DNA of 7,090 nt from Cyclobacteriaceae bacterium (GTDB lineage: Bacteria > Bacteroidota > Bacteroidia > Cytophagales > Cyclobacteriaceae). Positions 1-6,191 of the stretch are shown here, piece after piece (the stretch's first letter is position 1; every line of letters begins with the position of its first letter). The stretch spans positions 1-7,090 of the forward strand of contig JANQPK010000350.1 in assembly GCA_028289505.1 (NCBI GenBank). The letters are read 5' to 3'. The notes below the pieces were generated by a model. That model made no database searches. It was not told the origin of the DNA and worked only from the letters and a program-made list of their open reading frames with translations. The position numbers and the translations under genes are program-made.

Positions 1-748
1 TTGAACCACAAACCACAAAGATCAGGATACTGGCATTGATGGCATCACGTGATTGCAGCTTCATATCCTGCTTGCTCCATCCTTTACCCTGTATGAACAA
101 TGGCCTGGATAGAAAAGTAGCTGCTGCCATGGTGGTACCTACAAAGGCAACCACCATTTGATTGCCATCACTATGTTCAGGAATACTTGGTATTAACCCA
201 GCCGCTACCTCCACTGGATTGGGTAGCACAATAAAGTTTGAGATGATAAAACTCAGACCCATCAGGGTTACAAAAATGGTCAATAGTTTTTCAAAGATGG
301 AAAACCTACCGGTGAGTAGTATCGCGTACATCACAATAATAATGATGATGGCAATTACCAAAGTAGCCTGATACTGAATTTTAGAAAGGCCAGGGATGAA
401 GAGGGCCAGTGATTCGTACAAGGCATTAGAAGTTAATCCTAAAATACCCACTAGGGCGTTCCATTGGCCCAGCGTTACCCCAATTATTACTAGAATACTG
501 ATAGGAACACCCCATTTAAGATGTTTCTTGAAAGCGAATAAGGCAGATTCACCGGTTACCAGATAATACCTTCCATAAGCCTCCATTAGGGCCCAGGAAA
601 ACAAACAACTGACAAAGAGTACCCAGAGCAATTGCATACCGAAACGGCTGCCTGAAACTGTCATGGTGGTAACACTGCCGGTACCAATGGTGTATCCAAT
701 GGCGAAAATAGCCGGCCCAAATTGCAAAATGGATCTCTTAAGTTTCAA
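1..748 (-). CDS. Nramp-related membrane transporter, C-terminus cut by window edge, TTG start
   Basis: An uninterrupted reading frame of 249 codons runs from a TTG at 748-746 off the left edge. An in-frame TGA lies three codons upstream and the first in-frame ATG (codon 29) falls inside the first membrane segment, so TTG is the best start. The protein is very hydrophobic, with membrane segments at roughly residues 10-28, 38-58, 80-104, 128-147, 152-175 and 197-215. The layout GP-x-I near residue 11, then GSRFG at 33-37, LLW at 40-42 and VTGES at 64-68, matches the N-terminus of Nramp (NRAMP/MntH, SLC11) transporters. The two metal-binding motifs of that family are absent: DPGN in helix 1 reads GTGS (22-25), and MPHN in helix 6 reads AAAT (208-211). 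It is therefore probably an Nramp-fold carrier that does not carry Mn2+ or Fe2+ in the usual way. It is divergent from the sugar genes on the other side of the intergenic region. Family assignment is fairly secure; the substrate is unknown. Confidence 0.85.
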   Translation of the reverse strand, partial: MKLKRSILQFGPAIFAIGYTIGTGSVTTMTVSGSRFGMQLLWVLFVSCLFSWALMEAYGRYYLVTGESALFAFKKHLKWGVPISILVIIGVTLGQWNALVGILGLTSNALYESLALFIPGLSKIQYQATLVIAIIIIIVMYAILLTGRFSIFEKLLTIFVTLMGLSFIISNFIVLPNPVEVAAGLIPSIPEHSDGNQMVVAFVGTTMAAATFLSRPLFIQGKGWSKQDMKLQSRDAINASILIFVVCGS

Positions 749-1059
749 GGTAGGTCAGTTAGGTACAAGATGATTTTACAATGTAAGCAATGTTTTCAGA
801 CAATGAAAAATGGTGGAATGATTGAGTGTTGAATGGTACCTTCCCATTACCCCATGGCGCAGGATGCTTCCAGTAGCGTTTTACCTACTTTTATAGTATT
901 ATGGCTACCCGTATCTCTACTCAAGTAACACCGATGTTGGGTTACCAGAGTTACGGCCCTCATTAGTGGATCTGGATTGTACCTGATCAAGCTATCGGGT
1001 ATCAATCAGCAAGGGGAGGTAAAATATTATCATGCAAGATTTAAAACCTATTTGATAAC
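749..1059. other. Divergent intergenic region, no confident gene
   Basis: This stretch lies between the leftward Nramp-like gene and the rightward epimerase gene and should hold both promoters. I found no full match to the Bacteroidota promoter consensus (TTG at -33, TAnnTTTG at -7). The nearest is TACTTTTA at 886-893 on the plus strand, without a TTG at the right spacing. A purine-rich AAGGGGAGGT at 1011-1020 resembles a Shine-Dalgarno site but is about 40 bases from the epimerase ATG. On the plus strand one frame is open from an ATG at 833, broken by a single TAA at 926-928, and open again to a TGA at 1061-1063 that overlaps the epimerase start. The second half, 44 codons, reads like protein (GSGLYLIKLSG followed by charged residues) and could be a gene remnant or chance. 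No clear hairpin or repeat was seen. Confidence 0.5.
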
Positions 1060-1902
1060 ATGATCAGACGGGAATTCTTAACGGGATTGGGTATGGCTTG
1101 TGTGGGTACACCATGGCTGATAGATCAGCTTGCATTGCCCCAGGTAGAGAAAAAGGTGCCCATGGGCATCATACTAAATACCGTTAGAAATGAAATGAAC
1201 GCGGATTTTGAGGGAACTCTGAGGAAGTTGAAGGCATATGGCTATCAATATCTGGAGGGAGGTTATAAAGGCCCATCTGCTAAAGCCTACAAAAGGATAA
1301 CAGATAAATTGGATCTACAGTGTATTGCAGGCGGAGGATCAATGTCGGATTTGCAGAAAAACTTGGATGACTACTTGAAAACAGCGGAAATACTGGAATA
1401 TGAGTTTATCGTATGCTATTATCCATGGTTGACCAGTAATGATGAGATTGATATTCCAGCAAGTTATCAAGCTGCCGAAAATCTCAACCAAGTAGGGAAG
1501 ACCATCAGTAATAGTGGATTCAAATTTGCTTGGCATCACCATAATTGGGAGTTTATCCCCAGGGAAAACGGTACCAGAGCATTTGATATTATCATGCAAA
1601 ACACTGACCCTGAATTTGTATCACTGGAGATGGATTTATATTGGGTATTTAAAGGAGGTGCAAACCCCATTGAAGAGATGAAACGTTATCCCGGCCGTAC
1701 CAAAATATTTCATGTCAAAGACATGAGTAATAGCCGTGATGACGATATAGTTTGCGTTGGTGATGGAAAGTTAAACTTTAAGCCTATTTTGGATTACGCT
1801 TTAGCACATGATATCGCATATTGGTTGGTGGAGAATGAAAGACCAAGTTCTTCTATTGAGTGTGCTAAAAATGCCATTGATCATATAAACAGGCTTTATT
1901 GA
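1060..1902 (+). CDS. Sugar isomerase/epimerase-like TIM-barrel protein with Tat signal
   Basis: The 280-residue protein belongs to the xylose isomerase-like / AP endonuclease 2 TIM-barrel superfamily, whose members are metal-dependent sugar isomerases, epimerases or related lyases. The N-terminus carries a twin-arginine motif (RREFL, residues 3-7) followed by a short hydrophobic stretch, so export by the Tat system in folded form is likely. The cleavage site is not obvious. Metal- and substrate-binding landmarks are present: HHHNWEF at 159-165, the acidic strand LEMD at 189-192, FHVKD at 217-221, GDG at 234-236 and VENE at 257-260. The length is normal for a single-domain member plus a signal. 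The ATG at 1060 is chosen because it places the RR motif at the extreme N-terminus. The next gene starts 17 bases downstream, so the two are almost certainly cotranscribed. The exact reaction cannot be told from sequence; proteins of this kind often sit in polysaccharide or glycoside degradation loci of Bacteroidota. Confidence 0.88.
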   Translation: MIRREFLTGLGMACVGTPWLIDQLALPQVEKKVPMGIILNTVRNEMNADFEGTLRKLKAYGYQYLEGGYKGPSAKAYKRITDKLDLQCIAGGGSMSDLQKNLDDYLKTAEILEYEFIVCYYPWLTSNDEIDIPASYQAAENLNQVGKTISNSGFKFAWHHHNWEFIPRENGTRAFDIIMQNTDPEFVSLEMDLYWVFKGGANPIEEMKRYPGRTKIFHVKDMSNSRDDDIVCVGDGKLNFKPILDYALAHDIAYWLVENERPSSSIECAKNAIDHINRLY

Positions 1903-1919
1903 TATAAACCATTGTTCAC

Positions 1920-3338
1920 ATGAATAGGATTCATTTAATAATATTGGTGCTGATAACGTTGGTTAGCTCGGTTGACCTACAATCTCAATCAAAACCAAGA
2001 GTACTGATTTTAACCGATATAGAGAACGAGCCTGACGATGCTCAGTCGATGGTGCGGTTGATGCTCTATTCCAATGTATTGGACATTGAAGGGCTTGTAG
2101 CTACTACCTCTAGACACCTGAGGGACAAGACCGCTGAATGGAGGATCCAAGAGATTGTTACCGCCTATGGCAAAGTGAGAGCAAATCTGCTGCAACATGA
2201 GTCTGGATATCCCACTGAGGAGTATTTGAAATCCTTGATAAAAGTTGGTATTCCCAAATATGGTATGGAGGGAGTTGGTGAAGGCATGGATACGCCAGGG
2301 TCGGATTGGTTGATAGAAGTAGCAGACAGAGAAGATCAGAGACCGCTTTGGGTAAGTGTATGGGGTGGGGCAAACGTATTGGCCCAGGCATTATGGAAAG
2401 TCAGGCAAACACGTAGCACCCAAGAATTACAGAGGTTTGTTTCCAAGCTAAGGGTATATACCATATCTGATCAGGACAACTCAGCGGAGTGGATCCGAAA
2501 GGAGTTTCCTCAATTGTTCTACATAGTGAGTGCCGGAGAGAATTACCGCAATGCCACATGGTCCGGTATATCAGGAGAGCGTTGGTACAAGTTCGCTTCC
2601 GGTGCAGATACTACCTTGATTAAGAATCCTTGGTTGAGAGCAAACATAATTGAAAACCATGGACCTCTTGGTGCCCAGTATCCAGAAGTAGAGTATGCCA
2701 TGGAAGGTGATACTCCCAGCTATCTAGGTTTAATTCCCAATGGACTGAATGTGCCGGAAAGACCGGATTACGGTGGATGGGGTGGAAGATATGAGCTGTA
2801 CACCCCAAGATTCTTGGAATATAGACATCTACAGCAACATCAACCGGAAACCAGGCCCATTTGGACTGATGCTCAGGATGAGGTGGTAGGTAAAGATGGC
2901 AGGGTTTACATTGATAATCACGCTACCATTTGGCGTTGGCGCGATCACTATCAAAACGATTTTGCCGCCAGGATGGATTGGTGTACTATGTCAGCAGAAG
3001 AAGCCAATCACCCCCCGGTAGCGAGGATAAAAGGGGAGCACGAAATAAGCATTCGACCAGGGGAATGGTATACATTGGATGCCAATACCAGCTCCGATCC
3101 TGACGGGGATCAACTGCAGTACCAGTGGATCCATTATGCAGAAACAGGAAATTTTTATGCTATGCCTTGGATGTCCTGGCAATTTGAGGGTAATAACAGT
3201 GCCACATTAAGGTTCAGGCTGCACCCTAATGTAAAACTTGATAACCCACAACATACCCAGTTTGTATTAGCGGTTACGGATAATGGTACACCTTCACTAA
3301 CCCGATATCAGCGGGTATTGGTGAATATTTTTCCATAG
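1920..3338 (+). CDS. Secreted DUF1593 (Sde182-type) nucleoside-hydrolase-like protein
   Basis: The 472-residue protein begins with a signal peptide (hydrophobic residues 4-18, likely cleavage near 21-24), so it is exported through Sec. Residues about 25-285 match the DUF1593 family, related to inosine-uridine nucleoside hydrolases and including the Saccharophagus cellulose-binding protein Sde182. The acidic signature appears as DIENEPDD at 33-40, WGGAN at 148-152 resembles the family's loop before the nucleoside-hydrolase-type helix, and EGDTPSYLG at 262-270 supplies another conserved acidic site. A C-terminal domain starting around NHPPVARI (363-370), with SSDPDGD at 391-397, resembles PKD/cadherin-like beta-sandwiches found at this end of Sde182 proteins. 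This suggests a secreted glycoside- or nucleoside-acting hydrolase or a carbohydrate-binding protein. Its enzymatic activity is unproven. It follows the Tat epimerase by 17 bases and converges on the rhamnose operon. No T9SS sorting domain or lipobox is visible. Confidence 0.88.
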   Translation: MNRIHLIILVLITLVSSVDLQSQSKPRVLILTDIENEPDDAQSMVRLMLYSNVLDIEGLVATTSRHLRDKTAEWRIQEIVTAYGKVRANLLQHESGYPTEEYLKSLIKVGIPKYGMEGVGEGMDTPGSDWLIEVADREDQRPLWVSVWGGANVLAQALWKVRQTRSTQELQRFVSKLRVYTISDQDNSAEWIRKEFPQLFYIVSAGENYRNATWSGISGERWYKFASGADTTLIKNPWLRANIIENHGPLGAQYPEVEYAMEGDTPSYLGLIPNGLNVPERPDYGGWGGRYELYTPRFLEYRHLQQHQPETRPIWTDAQDEVVGKDGRVYIDNHATIWRWRDHYQNDFAARMDWCTMSAEEANHPPVARIKGEHEISIRPGEWYTLDANTSSDPDGDQLQYQWIHYAETGNFYAMPWMSWQFEGNNSATLRFRLHPNVKLDNPQHTQFVLAVTDNGTPSLTRYQRVLVNIFP

Positions 3339-3370
3339 AGTATGGAGCTCGAAGCCTCAGGCCCGTAAAA

Positions 3371-3416
3371 CTCATAACTCATACCTCATAACTAACTCAT
3401 ACCTCATACCTCATAA
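3371..3416. repeat. Imperfect 7-bp tandem repeat in a convergent intergenic gap
   Basis: Six copies of CTCATAA or CTCATAC lie at 3371-3377, 3378-3384, 3385-3391, 3396-3402, 3403-3409 and 3410-3416, with a 4-base CTAA insertion between the third and fourth. The last copy covers the TGA stop codon of the minus-strand permease (3411-3413), and the preceding copies fill most of the 72-base gap between two converging genes. The unit is seen directly. Copy number could vary by slippage, but because the array lies after the stop codon such change would leave the permease reading frame intact. Function is unknown. Confidence 0.9.
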
Positions 3417-4802
3417 CTTATTAAAGTATCTGCTCAGCAATACAAAAAGAACTCCGCAACTGATCCAAGCAGGTAAAGTAAGAAACGAGAGGAACACCCC
3501 CTGTGACCAGGAGATAAAGTAGAAAAAACCAAAACTCAATCCCCAGGCCAGCAACACGGCTACATTAACTTTAACCCCGGACACTTCGGCATAATTAGAG
3601 GCGAAACCCAGCTTCTCTGCAAAGAAATGCTCAAATACGATTATGGCGCCCACCGGTGCCAGAATAAATCCATAGAGCGCCACAAATCCCAATAGTTTCA
3701 TGGCGAAAGCTGGGAACAATCCAGCAATGGTGGCTATGGTACCAGCCAATATGGTTACCCAAAAAGTGGAGGCTTTGGGGATAATAGCCTGAAAGGCCAG
3801 TCCTGCCCGATAAATGGTGGGATTGGCAGTAGTCCAACCAGCAGCTACCACCGCCAGGATTCCAAATATGCCGATAGCATTATAAGCTAATGGCCCAGGA
3901 GCCACAGGGGGAGCCTCATTATTGGCCAAGAATTCCCGAGCTTCCGGAGACTTTAAATAAACCGCATACAGCAGGGCAGCAGCGATCCAAGCCATATAGT
4001 GTCCGATATACATTCCTGCGGCGGTGGTCCATGCCGATTGCGGCCTTTGGGCATAACGAAACACTGACAGATCTGACATACCTATATGCATTGCGGCATT
4101 GGCAAACCAAGACCACAAGACCACATGCCAGAATGTATATTTGATTTGTCCGGGAAATGGTTCTGATCCTTCGCCCCAAAGTGCCCAAAATTCGCTGAAA
4201 CTGGATACTCCTAACTGTCCCAGGGCCACAAATCCGCAAGCCACGAATGCCAAAATGATCAGGGGTGCCATCCAGTTGGCAGCTTTAGATACTGAATTAT
4301 AGCCCCTGGCGGCTACTACCGCAATTAATGCCCCTACTACCAATACAATTACTACCCAGGTTATATTATTGGGGGTGGTATCGGTTAACTTGGGCATTTC
4401 CATATCGAAAGGTATGCCCACTGCAGTAGCGGAGACAGTGATCATAGCTCCTGCCAGGAAGCAAAACAGAATTCCATTGGCCAGGTTGTAGAAGGTGACC
4501 AGATTCTTCCCACAAATCTTTTCCAGTTGATAATACAAGGTGAGCCGGTGCCTCACCGCGATTTCTGCAGTGAGAAACCTCCAGCTTAATACTGCCATAA
4601 GATTGCCTAATAGTAACCCCACTATCAGGTCGAAAGCACTGACTCCTGCGGTGAGAAACAAGGGCCCTATCATAAATTCAGTGCCGGCAGCATGTTCTCC
4701 TGCGTACATGCCCAGAAAGCTTTTCCAGTTTTTTAGCTCAGATTCAGGTACCGGTTCACGTTCGTACTCTTGAGTCTGGGTAGCTTGATGTTCTTCTGAC
4801 AT
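3411..4802 (-). CDS. NCS1-like (purine/cytosine permease-type) transporter in a rhamnose operon
   Basis: The 463-residue protein has a hydrophilic N-terminus of about 35 residues and then roughly twelve membrane segments (approximately 40-55, 56-75, 104-128, 148-165, 178-196, 226-242, 262-284, 308-325, 346-364, 369-391, 414-431, 438-456). The pattern and motifs such as GEHAAGTEFMIGP (35-47), ARGYNSVSKAANW (165-177), WFANAAMHIGMSD (232-244) and AAGWTTANPTIYRAG (320-334) resemble permeases of the nucleobase:cation symporter-1 family in the broad APC/LeuT-fold superfamily. Classical members import cytosine, uracil, allantoin or hydantoins. Here it is the third gene of a leftward operon, 33 bases after the rhamnulokinase gene, with no nucleobase enzyme nearby. 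I infer uptake of L-rhamnose or a related sugar across the inner membrane, which would be an atypical substrate for the family. The ATG at 4802 is preceded by an A-rich stretch on the coding strand, common in Bacteroidota. Confidence 0.85.
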   Translation of the reverse strand: MSEEHQATQTQEYEREPVPESELKNWKSFLGMYAGEHAAGTEFMIGPLFLTAGVSAFDLIVGLLLGNLMAVLSWRFLTAEIAVRHRLTLYYQLEKICGKNLVTFYNLANGILFCFLAGAMITVSATAVGIPFDMEMPKLTDTTPNNITWVVIVLVVGALIAVVAARGYNSVSKAANWMAPLIILAFVACGFVALGQLGVSSFSEFWALWGEGSEPFPGQIKYTFWHVVLWSWFANAAMHIGMSDLSVFRYAQRPQSAWTTAAGMYIGHYMAWIAAALLYAVYLKSPEAREFLANNEAPPVAPGPLAYNAIGIFGILAVVAAGWTTANPTIYRAGLAFQAIIPKASTFWVTILAGTIATIAGLFPAFAMKLLGFVALYGFILAPVGAIIVFEHFFAEKLGFASNYAEVSGVKVNVAVLLAWGLSFGFFYFISWSQGVFLSFLTLPAWISCGVLFVLLSRYFNKL

Positions 4803-4835
4803 GTTTTATGGTAGTTATTTCAAGGTTGCGGAAGG

Positions 4836-6191
4836 TCACACCAGTTTTTTCATGGCATACTTCTTTTTTAAGAACTTCTTGTTTAGCTCTGGCTTAGAAG
4901 TAGCTATGGCAGCTCCTAATGCTGAGCCCAGGGGTGACTTGGTAGTCCTTAGTTTGAAGTCTGGAAAACGCCGATGCAGCATTTTTACGTAAAGGTCATT
5001 ATCTGCAAAACCACCATCAATATAGATTTTTTTCAATTTAGTGTTACCGATCGCCCTGACAATGCACTGAATCTGAAGTTCAACCAGCTCCAGTAGCAGC
5101 TGGTGTATGGCTTCTTCAAAAGATTCAAATATCTGATAATTAACACTTTCTATATCTCTGTCTAAAGTAATATGTTCAAATCGAAAGTACCGTTTATAAT
5201 TAGATGATAGCTTTTTATAAATGGCCTCATCGAACTTAATATTTCGGTGGTAACCGTATACTTTATTAAAATGTTGATGCAGGTGTTGAACTTGGGTGCG
5301 ATATTCATTTCCCAAAAACAGTCTACAGGCACGTACTGGATCGCCATTAGTTCTCATATAATTTAGGCAGTCATACCTCAGATCCTGGTCACTTAGATGA
5401 TCATGGCTGAATCCATTTAAGGCAATACTCCAGGTGCCAGTAGAGATCAGCAAAAAGGGTTTGTGGTCGGACCTAATGTAGGGAAGAAGCGCGGCGGAAC
5501 TGTCATGAATACCTACTCCTACTTTGATGGAGCGACCATGTAGGGATCTTTTAACATGGAAATCGGTGGCAACTACCGGCGCCAGCAGTTTGTCGATACC
5601 TTCGAGGTAAACCCATTGGTGATAATCGTGCTTTTCAAAATTCCACAGTGTGGTATGGCAACCAATACTGGTGTAATCACTTACCGGATTTTTGGTAAAC
5701 AGATAACTTAAATACTGGGGCAGATGTAGAGCATATTTGATCCTTTCAAAAACCTCTGGTTTTTGATGTTTGAGCCAATACAGTTGAAGGCCTGAGTTTA
5801 GAAAGCCCAGAGCGGGGGAGGCAGTTTGCCTGCAAACATTCAGTCTACCTCCATATTTATCATAAAACGATTGGAAGAATTCTTCGGGGATTGGTTTCAG
5901 GTAGTTATACAATGGGGCAACCGGCTTACCATCATTACCTAGATGTACAAAACTAGCCCCGTAAGCAGAGAAGTTTAACGACTTGATATCATATTCCTGG
6001 TTATCACAAACCTTCTGGAACAGGGTGGTTATCCACTGTTGGATGGCTTCCAGGTTTTCGCAGTCATCACCGTCGCCATCATTTACCGGTTCAAACTGAA
6101 TGTATTCTTTATATACCTGTCGGAAATTTTCATCAAAAAGGAAAAACTTTTTATTAGTCTTTCCGATGTCGAAAACCGCCGATACTTTCAT
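4836..6191 (-). CDS. rhaB: FGGY-family carbohydrate kinase, probable L-rhamnulokinase
   Basis: The 451-residue protein is a cytoplasmic FGGY kinase. Landmarks in order are the N-terminal phosphate-binding loop (DIGKTNKKFFLFD, 8-20), GVGIHDSSAA at 225-234 with the expected catalytic base D230, the second-domain phosphate loop STGTWS at 250-255, IDGGFADND at 391-399 and the C-terminal adenosine-side motif SPLGSALGAA at 419-428. It would phosphorylate L-rhamnulose to L-rhamnulose-1-phosphate with ATP. Rhamnulose specificity is inferred from its coupling to rhaI; sequence alone only gives the kinase family. It is somewhat shorter than Escherichia coli RhaB (about 489 residues). Its ATG shares one base with the rhaI TAA stop (TAATG at 6193-6189), so the two are translationally coupled. 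The C-terminus is very lysine-rich (residues 433-451). All key motifs are intact and there is no frameshift. Confidence 0.87.
   Translation of the reverse strand: MKVSAVFDIGKTNKKFFLFDENFRQVYKEYIQFEPVNDGDGDDCENLEAIQQWITTLFQKVCDNQEYDIKSLNFSAYGASFVHLGNDGKPVAPLYNYLKPIPEEFFQSFYDKYGGRLNVCRQTASPALGFLNSGLQLYWLKHQKPEVFERIKYALHLPQYLSYLFTKNPVSDYTSIGCHTTLWNFEKHDYHQWVYLEGIDKLLAPVVATDFHVKRSLHGRSIKVGVGIHDSSAALLPYIRSDHKPFLLISTGTWSIALNGFSHDHLSDQDLRYDCLNYMRTNGDPVRACRLFLGNEYRTQVQHLHQHFNKVYGYHRNIKFDEAIYKKLSSNYKRYFRFEHITLDRDIESVNYQIFESFEEAIHQLLLELVELQIQCIVRAIGNTKLKKIYIDGGFADNDLYVKMLHRRFPDFKLRTTKSPLGSALGAAIATSKPELNKKFLKKKYAMKKLV

Noticed and set aside
162..371. A 69-codon plus-strand frame opposite the Nramp-like gene
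   Set aside because: The opposite strand encodes a continuous family-matching membrane protein across this interval.
1011..1055. AAGGGGAGGT followed by a 7-codon ORF (ATG 1032 to TGA 1053-1055) just before the epimerase start, possibly a leader peptide
   Set aside because: The peptide MQDLKPI has no attenuation-like codon run, no alternative hairpins were seen, and Shine-Dalgarno sites are weak guides in Bacteroidota; chance is likelier.
3333..3345. Small inverted repeat CCATA-GAG-TATGG at the end of the DUF1593 gene as a terminator
   Set aside because: The stem is only five pairs, largely A/T, overlaps the stop codon and has no following T-run, so it does not meet terminator criteria.
3371..3416. 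CRISPR-like array
   Set aside because: Units are 7 bases and directly adjacent without spacers, and no cas gene is nearby.
3919..4239. A 106-codon minus-strand frame within the permease gene
   Set aside because: It is out of frame with a clearly intact membrane protein and is rich in Cys and Arg, as off-frame translations of hydrophobic genes often are.
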